Assembly (NCBI GenBank): GCA_030633185.1
Contig: DAOVTG010000129.1
Span: 1-7,060 of the forward strand
Source: Deltaproteobacteria bacterium
GTDB lineage: Bacteria > Desulfobacterota > Anaeroferrophillalia > Anaeroferrophillales > Tharpellaceae
Direction of reading: 5' to 3'
DNA: 7,060 nucleotides
Below the pieces are notes generated by a model. The model had not been told where the DNA came from and made no database searches. It saw only the letters and a list, made by a program, of their open reading frames with translations. Positions 1 to 6,739 of the stretch are shown here, piece by piece (positions within the stretch are counted from its first letter, which is position 1; each line of letters starts with the position of its first letter). Made by a program: the position numbers and the translations under genes.

Positions 1-1
1 A

Positions 2-2107
2 AAATCGCACCACGATCTTGCCATGGCGGTCGCCAGCGAAGAGACCATGCTTGGCGATTTCGACAATGCGACTTTTACTCGCCAGGGTGTAACTTCCCGT
101 TTCTTTCGCAAGGAGGGAAAATTCTTTGTCCATACCGAAGGTGTGGGTGGCGTGATGACCGATTTTGAGATCACCTACACGTTTGGCTGGACCCCATTGC
201 AGCAGTATCTGATCCCTTTTCCCGGCGGCCGGTTGCAATGTCTGCCTCTGGCCTGGGATGTCAAAAAGAAGGTGTGGTTTCACCTCTACCCGGATGAAAA
301 AATTGATCCGGGTGAATGGTTGTACTGGACCAATAGCGCCCAGACCTGGAACAGCATGTGTGCCGATTGTCACTCGACCAATTATAAAAAAGGTTATGAT
401 TTTAGAACAGATAGCTACAACTACAGTTTTTCGGAGATCAATGTCAGTTGCGAAGCCTGTCATGGCCCCGGCTCCCGCCATGTTACCTGGGCCGAAACCA
501 TGCAACCGCTCGATTCTGATAACGGCTTGACCGTCCATACCGGCAAGATGACGGCCCGCGAGCATGTTGAACTTTGTGCCTTCTGCCACTCTCGGCGTTC
601 GCCTTTAGGAAATTACGCCCATGGCAGGAAAAATCTACTCGATACCATGACCCCGCGCTTACTTGATGAGAGCCTCTATTTTACCGACGGCCAGATTCTG
701 GATGAGGTCTATGTCTATAACTCTTTTATTCAATCAAAAATGTTTGACCGTGAAGTTCGTTGTTCCGATTGTCACGATATTCACTCGGCAAAACTGCATC
801 ACGAAGGCAATCAGACCTGCCTGCAGTGTCACCAGGCTGACATTTACGACAGCTACCAGCACCATTTTCATAAATTTAAAGGCGATGAAAAGGGTAAACC
901 GATCAAAGCTAATGACGGCACGATTCTTTTTGCGGTCGGCACTGGAACTTCCTGTGTCCAATGCCATATGCCGGGCCGGATTTATATGGGCAACGATTAC
1001 CGGCCCGATCATTCGCTGCGCATCCCCCTGCCAGATTTAAACAGTAAACTGGAGACGCCCGACGCTTGTCTTCGCTGTCACGTAGATAAAAACAGGAAAT
1101 GGTCAGTCGATTTCACGACTAAATGGTACGGAGAAAAGCGTTCGGCCCACTATGGAAGTATTCTTGATGCGGGTCGAAAACGTCTGCCGGAGGCTAAAGA
1201 AAAACTTATCAAGATGGTCGAAAACCCACTCTATCCGGTGTTGGTTCGGGCTACGGCTCTGGAGTTGTTAAGTCAGTATCAGGGCCCTGAAATCATGGCC
1301 CTGTTTAAGAAAAGTCTGGATAGTGAAGAGTCGCTGATACGCCTGACGGCTCTCGCTTTCATGCCGGCACAACCTGTTGAAAGAGTAAAGCTGGTTGTCC
1401 CGCTGTTGACTGATCCAGTTAAGGGCGTCCGTATCGAGGCCGCCAGAAATCTTACCTCTATCCCGCGTTCAGAGCTCGACAAAAATCTCCACGAACAACT
1501 CGATAAGACTCTGGCTGAATTTCAGGAGATCCTTGAATATTCAGCTGATTTTGCCGATAGCCGGATGAATCTTGGGGCTCTTTATATATACCGGGGGGAG
1601 CTGGAGATGGCCGAAGCGGCTTTTAAGAAAGCGATTGCCATTGACCGTGATCTGTATGCCGCATATCGAAATCTGGCGGTACTTTACAGTCGGCAGCAGA
1701 AATTCGACCTAGCTGAAAAGACCCTGCTGGAAGCCCTGGCTCTTGATGACGCCCTTTATGATATTCATTACTCTCTCGGTCTTCTACTTTCTGAGATGAA
1801 AAGATATGAGGATGCGGTCACGCACCTCAAAAAAGCTGTCGCTGGCTTGCCTGGGCATGCCCGTATCCACTATAATTTGGGTATGCTACTGGAATTTATG
1901 AAACAAATTCCGGAGGCTGAAAAATACCTCGCCAAAGCGGTCGCCATTGAGCCGGAAAATATGCAATACCTGACAGCTCTGGCCCGCCTGTACCTGGCTG
2001 AAAAGAGACTGGGTCAGGTGGGTGAGCTGGCTGAAAAAATGATCGCTGCCGACCCCGACAATCCACTAGGTCGCCAGCTGTTTGAATATATTAAGAGAAA
2101 CAGGTAA
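2..2107 (+). CDS. Multihaem c-type cytochrome with HEAT-like and TPR C-terminal region (5' partial)
   Basis: Seen: seven CXXCH haem-attachment motifs, beginning at nt 359 (CADCH), 449 (CEACH), 575 (CAFCH), 761 (CSDCH), 818 (CLQCH), 953 (CVQCH) and 1067 (CLRCH). An alpha-helical HEAT-like stretch follows at about nt 1195-1470, then about five 34-residue TPR units at about nt 1546-2060. The frame is open to the left edge, and the residues before the first ATG (nt 23) read KSHHDLAM. That resembles the conserved segment following an N-terminal haem motif in this cytochrome family, so the ATG at 23 is internal and the signal peptide plus probably one more CXXCH lie outside the window. Known of the family: covalent haem is attached in the periplasm, and such proteins carry electrons in respiratory chains. 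The TPR tail probably binds a partner (inference). One cysteine outside a haem motif sits at nt 239-241. The stop is 5 bases from the moxR start, suggesting one transcript. The exact redox partner or substrate cannot be told. Confidence 0.9.
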   Translation, partial: KSHHDLAMAVASEETMLGDFDNATFTRQGVTSRFFRKEGKFFVHTEGVGGVMTDFEITYTFGWTPLQQYLIPFPGGRLQCLPLAWDVKKKVWFHLYPDEKIDPGEWLYWTNSAQTWNSMCADCHSTNYKKGYDFRTDSYNYSFSEINVSCEACHGPGSRHVTWAETMQPLDSDNGLTVHTGKMTAREHVELCAFCHSRRSPLGNYAHGRKNLLDTMTPRLLDESLYFTDGQILDEVYVYNSFIQSKMFDREVRCSDCHDIHSAKLHHEGNQTCLQCHQADIYDSYQHHFHKFKGDEKGKPIKANDGTILFAVGTGTSCVQCHMPGRIYMGNDYRPDHSLRIPLPDLNSKLETPDACLRCHVDKNRKWSVDFTTKWYGEKRSAHYGSILDAGRKRLPEAKEKLIKMVENPLYPVLVRATALELLSQYQGPEIMALFKKSLDSEESLIRLTALAFMPAQPVERVKLVVPLLTDPVKGVRIEAARNLTSIPRSELDKNLHEQLDKTLAEFQEILEYSADFADSRMNLGALYIYRGELEMAEAAFKKAIAIDRDLYAAYRNLAVLYSRQQKFDLAEKTLLEALALDDALYDIHYSLGLLLSEMKRYEDAVTHLKKAVAGLPGHARIHYNLGMLLEFMKQIPEAEKYLAKAVAIEPENMQYLTALARLYLAEKRLGQVGELAEKMIAADPDNPLGRQLFEYIKRNR

Positions 2108-2112
2108 GAAGA

Positions 2113-3114
2113 ATGACAATTAGCACGCCGGCAAACGGGGGAAATATCGTGACAGCACTTACAACCATAAACGATTTGAAAATTCGTATGGGACGATCAG
2201 TTATCGGTCAAGAGCGGGTGATTGACAGGTTGATAATTGGACTTTTGGCGAACGGCCATCTACTCTTAGAAGGGTTGCCAGGGCTGGCCAAGACCCGGGC
2301 CGTTAAGAGTTTGGCTAAAAACTTGGCCGTCGGCCTTTCACGTATTCAGTTTACACCGGATCTCTTGCCTTCGGATATTACCGGGACTGAGATATATCAC
2401 GTTTCCGGGGGCAAGGAGATGCTGGAGTTTCAACCCGGTCCGATCTTTAGTAACCTGGTTCTGGGTGACGAAATAAATCGGGCTCCAGCCAAGGTGCAGT
2501 CGGCCTTGCTTGAGGCTATGGAGGAGCGTCAGGTAACGGTTGCCGGCAAAACTCATAAGATGGAACCACTATTTATGGTTCTGGCAACTCAGAATCCGAT
2601 TGAGCAGGAAGGTACCTATCCCCTACCCGAAGCCCAGATGGACCGCTTTCTCATGCTTGTGCGGGTTGATTATCCGAGTCCGGAAGATGAGTTGGAGATC
2701 ATCCGTCTGGTTCGAGATGAACAAGCGGACGGGCGACCGGATGGGCCGGGTGCAATAGCCAAAGAAGTAGTTTTTTCTGCTCGCAAGGAGATTGACCGGA
2801 TCCACTCTTCAGAAAATCTCGAACGCTATCTTGTTAGCTTGATCAGTGCCACCCGCTACCCGGAAAAATATAGCGAGCAACTAGCTCAGTGGATTGAAGT
2901 TGGCGCCAGCCCGCGTGGCAGTCTGGCTCTGGACAAATGCTCTCGGGTCAACGCCTGGCTTGCCGGCAGAGATTATGTTACTCCGGAAGATGTGCGCGGT
3001 GTTATTCATGATTGCCTGCGGCACAGGTTGATTCTCAGTTACGAGGCCAATGCCGAGGGGGTAACAGTCGATCAAGTGGTTAATGAAATTATAAAATTTG
3101 TCGCAGTTGCATGA
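2113..3114 (+). CDS. moxR: MoxR-family AAA+ ATPase
   Basis: A cytoplasmic AAA+ ATPase of the MoxR family, 333 residues, the usual size. Visible motifs: Walker A GLPGLAKT at residues 54-61; Walker B LVLGDEINRA from 115, with D119 and E120; sensor 1 in LATQNP at 157-162 (N161); the MoxR-typical EGTYPLPEAQMDRF just after; and SPRG at 266-269 (R268) in the C-terminal lid as sensor 2. Known of the family: MoxR proteins work with VWA-domain partners encoded alongside as chaperones or in metal-cofactor insertion and maturation; some are linked to stress or oxygen tolerance. Here the downstream genes supply DUF58 and two VWA proteins. The start at 2113 has only a weak purine stretch upstream (AAGAAG). 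A GTG at 2149, preceded by GGGGGAA, would give a product beginning at TALTTINDLK, close to where many family members begin, so the first 12 residues are uncertain. The target protein is not known. Confidence 0.95.
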   Translation: MTISTPANGGNIVTALTTINDLKIRMGRSVIGQERVIDRLIIGLLANGHLLLEGLPGLAKTRAVKSLAKNLAVGLSRIQFTPDLLPSDITGTEIYHVSGGKEMLEFQPGPIFSNLVLGDEINRAPAKVQSALLEAMEERQVTVAGKTHKMEPLFMVLATQNPIEQEGTYPLPEAQMDRFLMLVRVDYPSPEDELEIIRLVRDEQADGRPDGPGAIAKEVVFSARKEIDRIHSSENLERYLVSLISATRYPEKYSEQLAQWIEVGASPRGSLALDKCSRVNAWLAGRDYVTPEDVRGVIHDCLRHRLILSYEANAEGVTVDQVVNEIIKFVAVA

Positions 3115-3184
3115 AAATTTAAATGGGTCGAAATGCTAACCCCTTTAGATCCATTTGACATCTTTGACTATTTAGATCAAAAAA
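3115..3184 (+). repeat. 70-bp AT-rich gap between moxR and the DUF58 gene with short direct repeats
   Basis: TTTAGATC occurs at 3144-3151 and again at 3171-3178. TTTGAC occurs at 3154-3159 and 3163-3168. A perfect -35 hexamer TTGACA lies at 3155-3160, but no good -10 box stands about 17 bases downstream, and the start codon at 3185 is too close. The gap could hold an operator or a weak internal promoter, or be plain spacer. No terminator hairpin is visible, so read-through from moxR is likely. Confidence 0.3.
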
Positions 3185-4162
3185 ATGCCTAAGAACAAAC
3201 TAATCCCAGGAGTTTACGTCTCCCTTCAGGAGCTGATTTGCCTTCAGCACCAGGCGTCAGGCTTCAGTTTTTTGCCGCGACAGCCGGTTCATAGCCAGCT
3301 TTCAGGGCGCTACGGTTCTCGTTTGCGGGGTCGGGGGTTGGATTTTGAGGAGTTACGTCAATATCGGCCCGGTGATGATATCCGCAGTATGGACTGGAAG
3401 GCGACCAAACGTACCCGGCAACCTTATGTCAGGGTCTATACCGAAGAAAGGGAACGGTCGGTACTGTTGCTTGTCGATCAACGTGTTTCCATGTTTTTCG
3501 GTTCCCAGGTCAACATGAAGTCGGTGACTGCGGCTGAAGCGGCGGCCTTGGCGGCTTGGAGAGTTGTAAGTGCAGGAGACCGGGTTGGAGCCCTTGTTTT
3601 TAACGATTTCGAAATCAGGGAGATAAAACCCCGGCGCAGTAAAAAAACCGTCCTGCAAATTCTCCAACAAATTGTCCGGCAAAATAATGCACTGGAAGTC
3701 GAGCGCAATATTATTGCCAAAAAGGAGATGCTCGATCAAACCCTGGAAAGGGCCAGACACCTTGCGGGCCATGACTACCTTATCTGTGTCATCAGCGACT
3801 TTTTTGGGCTTAGCGATAAAAGCCTGCACCAGGTCAAACTGCTCTGCCGGCACAACGATGTCATGCTTTTGCCGGTCTACGATCTACTGGCTAAAGAGTT
3901 GCCGAAAAATGCCACAATTGTGGTCAGTGACGGCATCCAACAGATTCTTCTCGATTCCGGCGAAAGCCGACTGCAAAAACGCTTTCCTGATTTTCTGCAA
4001 AACCGCCTAAAAACCCTTTCCGACACCTTGGTCAAATTTGGTGTTCCCATTCTTCCGATCCATACCGCCGACCCGGTCGCCACCCAGATAAGGGAATCCT
4101 TGGGTTATGTTCCTGGCAATCAGGCGAGGGCCGGGAAAGTGGGGGTTCGGGGGGCGCGCTAA
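3185..4162 (+). CDS. DUF58 domain protein (soluble, VWA-like)
   Basis: A 325-residue protein with the DUF58 signature: GRGLDFEELRQ around residue 53, then YRPGDDIRSMDWK at 60-72. The rest has a VWA-like fold pattern. The metal-site loop reads DQRVSM (D98-M103), so the canonical DxSxS has an arginine (R100) in place of the middle serine; a second acidic strand end is seen at D205 (VISDFF). No membrane segment or signal peptide is present, so it is expected in the cytoplasm next to MoxR. Known of the family: DUF58 proteins are almost always encoded directly after moxR and are taken to be its partner or adaptor; no reaction is established. Start: an in-frame stop at 3173-3175 rules out a longer form, and the start region (GVYVSLQEL) matches the usual N-terminus, although no Shine-Dalgarno is seen. 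Its stop overlaps the next start as TAATG, giving translational coupling. Confidence 0.93.
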   Translation: MPKNKLIPGVYVSLQELICLQHQASGFSFLPRQPVHSQLSGRYGSRLRGRGLDFEELRQYRPGDDIRSMDWKATKRTRQPYVRVYTEERERSVLLLVDQRVSMFFGSQVNMKSVTAAEAAALAAWRVVSAGDRVGALVFNDFEIREIKPRRSKKTVLQILQQIVRQNNALEVERNIIAKKEMLDQTLERARHLAGHDYLICVISDFFGLSDKSLHQVKLLCRHNDVMLLPVYDLLAKELPKNATIVVSDGIQQILLDSGESRLQKRFPDFLQNRLKTLSDTLVKFGVPILPIHTADPVATQIRESLGYVPGNQARAGKVGVRGAR

Positions 4163-4674
4163 TGGATCCAACCAGTCTTCAAAATCTTCACGATATCGTT
4201 CCCCCAACTCCGGTTTCCTGGTTGCCGCTGGCCCCGGGTTGTTATGTCCTGGGTGTAAGTGTATTGCTTTTACTTACTTGGTTTTCGATTAAAAGATACC
4301 GGATTTGGCAGCGCGATCAATACCGTCGTGAGGCGTTGCTTATATTGCGTCAGATTGAAAAGGGCTTGGCCGACCCGGCCCAACATAAAAAGCTTCTGCC
4401 CCAGCTCCCGGAGCTTGTCAAACGCACCGCCATAGTGGCCTACGGAAGAGCTCAAGTGGCTTCTCTCTACGGGCCTGACTGGCTCGAATTTCTTGACAAA
4501 ACCGGAGTTACTGGTCTCTTTACAAAAGGCAGTGGCCGACTTTTACTTGATTGTTCCTATCAGCCGGAGGCCTGGTTTGATACACTTTCAAACGAACAGG
4601 TGTACGGCTTATATAAGGTGGTTTATCGCTGGGTTTCTACTATCAGGCGCTCATGGACAAAACGTTTAAAGTGA
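4162..4674 (+). CDS. DUF4381 domain membrane protein
   Basis: A 170-residue protein matching DUF4381 in size, position and N-terminal pattern (LHDIVPPTPVSWLPLAPG, residues 9-26). One hydrophobic segment at about residues 24-42 is followed at once by a basic stretch (KRYRIWQRDQYRR), which by the positive-inside rule puts the N-terminus in the periplasm and the roughly 125-residue helical C-terminal part in the cytoplasm. Known of the family: it is found between DUF58 and VWA genes in proteobacterial MoxR clusters; no biochemical role is established. It may tie the cytoplasmic MoxR/DUF58 pair to the membrane VWA proteins (inference). The ATG shares one base with the stop of the DUF58 gene, and the G-rich run just upstream lies inside that gene. 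A 28-bp gap separates it from the VWA gene that follows. Confidence 0.88.
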   Translation: MDPTSLQNLHDIVPPTPVSWLPLAPGCYVLGVSVLLLLTWFSIKRYRIWQRDQYRREALLILRQIEKGLADPAQHKKLLPQLPELVKRTAIVAYGRAQVASLYGPDWLEFLDKTGVTGLFTKGSGRLLLDCSYQPEAWFDTLSNEQVYGLYKVVYRWVSTIRRSWTKRLK

Positions 4675-4702
4675 TTTTTTTAAGGAAGACTGAATAGGGC
4701 AG

Positions 4703-5686
4703 ATGTTTTCATTTAACTATATATGGCTCTTTCTCCTCATACCGCTGCCTTTTCTGTTACGCAAGTTCACCAAACCTTATCAGGAAGTGCGCCCCGCAAT
4801 ACTGACTCCCTTTTTTGATGAACTGGTCGAGCTCTCCGGTCAAGAACCGGCTAGTGGCTCGATTGTTCGTAAACAACCGTTGCTAAACCATATACTCATC
4901 ACTTTCTGCTGGGTGCTGCTGGTTGCCGCTATCGCCCGTCCCCAATGGATCGAACAACCGCTTGTCAAGAATATTCCGACCCGCGATCTCCTGCTCGGGA
5001 TTGATCTGTCAGGTTCTATGAATACTGAAGATTTTACCTCTGAAAACGGCAAAAAGGTAAATCGTCTGGCCGCAGTTAAAGAAGTCATGGATGACTTTAT
5101 GGCTCGCCGCAGTGGAGACCGGGTAGGCGTTATCTTTTTTGGCTCAGCGCCCTTTATTCAGGCTCCATTTACCGAAGATCTGGAGCTCTGCCGGGAGCTT
5201 CTCAGGGAAGCTCAGGTCGGAATGGCCGGACCCAAAACTGCTTTTGGTGACACTATAGGTCTGGCCATCAACATGTTTAAGGAGAGTAGGGTTAAAGATA
5301 AACTGCTGATTGTCCTCACCGACGGTAATGATACGAGTTCCAAAGTCGAGCCGGTTAAAGCGGCCCGGATTGCCGCTGACAACGACATTGTTATCTACTG
5401 TGTTGCTGTGGGCGACCCCCAAGCTGCAGGTGAAGATAGACTCGATGAAAAGACCCTGCACAGTGTCGCCAAAGTCACGAATGGTCACTATTTCTGGGCC
5501 GGCAACCGCACAGAACTAGAAAAAATCTATAAAAAAATCGATGAATTAAGCACTCACGAGATTGAAACAATAAGCTTCCGGCCGAAACGGGACTTGTACT
5601 ATTGGCCACTCGGGTTGGCGATTGTATTGAGTTTGTTGTTGCCGATTTTTCGAGTATTGAAAGTAGAAAGGGTCAAAAGAGTCTAA
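4703..5686 (+). CDS. batA: VWA-domain membrane protein, BatA-like, intact MIDAS
   Basis: A 327-residue protein with the BatA layout: two N-terminal membrane segments (about residues 5-20 and 67-84), a von Willebrand factor A domain (about 97-290) and a C-terminal membrane segment (about 299-318). The MIDAS metal site is complete: DLSGS at 101-105, the threonine at 179 in PKTAFGD, and D207 in LTDGND. Basic residues in the loop between the first two segments (RKFTKPYQEVR) and at the C-terminus (KVERVKRV) indicate a periplasmic VWA domain (inference by the positive-inside rule). Known of the family: BatA-type proteins belong to MoxR clusters associated with aerotolerance or stress in Bacteroides and others; VWA domains bind protein ligands through the metal ion. 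The start is supported by the MFSFNYIWLFLL pattern typical of the family. A purine-rich AAGGAAG lies 14 bases upstream, somewhat far for a ribosome binding site. Only 4 bases separate it from the next gene. Confidence 0.94.
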   Translation: MFSFNYIWLFLLIPLPFLLRKFTKPYQEVRPAILTPFFDELVELSGQEPASGSIVRKQPLLNHILITFCWVLLVAAIARPQWIEQPLVKNIPTRDLLLGIDLSGSMNTEDFTSENGKKVNRLAAVKEVMDDFMARRSGDRVGVIFFGSAPFIQAPFTEDLELCRELLREAQVGMAGPKTAFGDTIGLAINMFKESRVKDKLLIVLTDGNDTSSKVEPVKAARIAADNDIVIYCVAVGDPQAAGEDRLDEKTLHSVAKVTNGHYFWAGNRTELEKIYKKIDELSTHEIETISFRPKRDLYYWPLGLAIVLSLLLPIFRVLKVERVKRV

Positions 5687-5690
5687 AAAA

Positions 5691-6659
5691 ATGCCATTTT
5701 TTTTCCAAAACTTCCATTTCCTTCGCCCCTGGCTGCTGGTCTTGTTGATTCCAGCAGTCGGATTGCTTTGGTATGCGTGGCAGAAGCGAGATTCTCAGTC
5801 GGGGATGCAGGCGCTGATAGCTGATCACCTGCTTGAACATCTGCTCGTGGGCGGCCGTGATCAGGAAACAGTCCGTCCGGTTTATCTGCTGGCAGCTTTC
5901 TGGATCGTTGGTATTTTTGCCTTGGCGGGGCCAACTTGGAATCAAGAGCCTTCACCTTTCATTCAGGATAAGGCAGGTCTGGTTATTGCCTTAAAGGTCA
6001 CCCCATCAATGTTGGCTCAAGACATCCAGCCTTCTCGCCTCGAACGAGCCACCCAAAAAATTCATGACCTGTTGAAACTGCGGCCCGGCACCCAAACGGC
6101 ACTCATTGCTTATAGTGGTAGCGCCCACTTAACCATGCCTCTAACCGTAGATCCGAAAATTATCGATATGTTCAGTCAGGCCCTGACTCCTGAGATTATG
6201 CCCGAGAAAGGGGACGCTGCGGCCGCAGCCCTTGAACTTGGTGCATTCCTGTTGGATAAAGCGGGAATCCCCGGCTCAATTTTACTGATGGCAGATCAGA
6301 TTAGCGAAGATCAATACGAAAAGATTACGGCTTTTCGTGAGAGATCAGGAGTCTCCGTTCATATTTATGCCATTGCCGCCGACCAAGGAGTTTCAGTCTC
6401 TCTTGGTAGTCCACCGGCCCTGGCTCTGAATCTTGGTAATATGAAAAAAGCGGCAACTGCGGCCGGAGCCAGCCTGACGATTGTTACACCCAACGATTAC
6501 GACGTACATAAACTTGCTAGCCGCATCAAAGCCACGCTTTCGGCAGCCAAACAGAATCAGGGAGAGCGCTGGCAAGATGTCGGCTATTGGTTTTTGCCAA
6601 TCCTGCTTATTTTAGGGCTCTTTTTCTTTAGAAGAGGTTGGGTTGTTTCCTATGAATAG
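5691..6659 (+). CDS. batB: VWA-domain membrane protein, BatB-like, degenerate MIDAS
   Basis: A 322-residue protein with the same plan as its neighbour: membrane segments at about residues 12-28 and 63-79, a VWA domain at about 95-290, and a C-terminal membrane segment at about 299-315 followed by RRG. Basic residues between the first two segments and after the last place the VWA domain in the periplasm (inference). The metal site is altered: where DxSxS is expected the protein has KVTPSM (K102 to M107), so the first aspartate is a lysine and the first serine a threonine. The threonine loop reads GDAAAAA (D175) with no threonine, while an aspartate remains at D202 (LMAD). Flanking family features such as DIQPSRLERA and LRPGTQTALIAYSGSAHL are well kept, so it is not a decaying pseudogene. 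It may be the non-metal partner in a heteromeric VWA pair. The batB symbol rests on order and layout. The start ATG has no clear Shine-Dalgarno and probably depends on read-through from batA. Confidence 0.9.
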   Translation: MPFFFQNFHFLRPWLLVLLIPAVGLLWYAWQKRDSQSGMQALIADHLLEHLLVGGRDQETVRPVYLLAAFWIVGIFALAGPTWNQEPSPFIQDKAGLVIALKVTPSMLAQDIQPSRLERATQKIHDLLKLRPGTQTALIAYSGSAHLTMPLTVDPKIIDMFSQALTPEIMPEKGDAAAAALELGAFLLDKAGIPGSILLMADQISEDQYEKITAFRERSGVSVHIYAIAADQGVSVSLGSPPALALNLGNMKKAATAAGASLTIVTPNDYDVHKLASRIKATLSAAKQNQGERWQDVGYWFLPILLILGLFFFRRGWVVSYE

Positions 6660-6739
6660 AAAAGCCCTTAAACTTCTACATCTTGTATATAGAAATTTTC
6701 ACTTAGCGCCATCCCGATACTTTTACGAGTCCATCAATA
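6660..6739 (+). other. 80-bp AT-rich spacer before the TPR gene
   Basis: No gene fits here. A TATATA at 6686-6691 and a GATACT at 6716-6721 resemble -10 boxes, but neither has a recognisable -35 at the right distance. No hairpin followed by a T run is seen. It is the longest gap in the cluster. It may carry a weak promoter or an mRNA processing site, but nothing can be supported from the sequence. Confidence 0.3.

Noticed and set aside
23..25. ATG at 23 as the true start of the cytochrome
   Set aside because: The frame is open to the left edge, the preceding residues look conserved, and no signal peptide follows this ATG although a c-type cytochrome must be exported.
663..1040. Plus-strand 125-codon frame inside the cytochrome gene
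   Set aside because: It is in a different frame from the seven CXXCH motifs and has no recognisable features.
3155..3183. Promoter based on the perfect TTGACA at 3155-3160
   Set aside because: The position 17 bases downstream reads CAAAAA, not a -10 box, and transcription would start inside or after the start codon.
3353..3853. Minus-strand 166-codon open frame inside the DUF58 gene
   Set aside because: It lies wholly antisense to a well-supported DUF58 gene, its translation shows no recognisable domain, and it is explained by codon bias of the real frame.
4660..4681. Palindrome AAACGTTT followed by seven Ts as a terminator after the DUF4381 gene
   Set aside because: The palindrome has no loop and only weak pairs, so no stable hairpin forms, and the next gene of the same cluster begins 28 bases later.
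5673..5955. Two overlapping minus-strand 90-codon frames across the batA/batB junction
   Set aside because: They are antisense to the clear N-terminal part of the second VWA gene, overlap each other in different frames, and show no domain.
6216..6229. Perfect 14-bp palindrome GCTGCGGCCGCAGC
   Set aside because: It falls in an alanine run inside the second VWA gene and is explained by GC-rich alanine codons; a similar GCGGCCGC occurs in another alanine run at 6974-6981.
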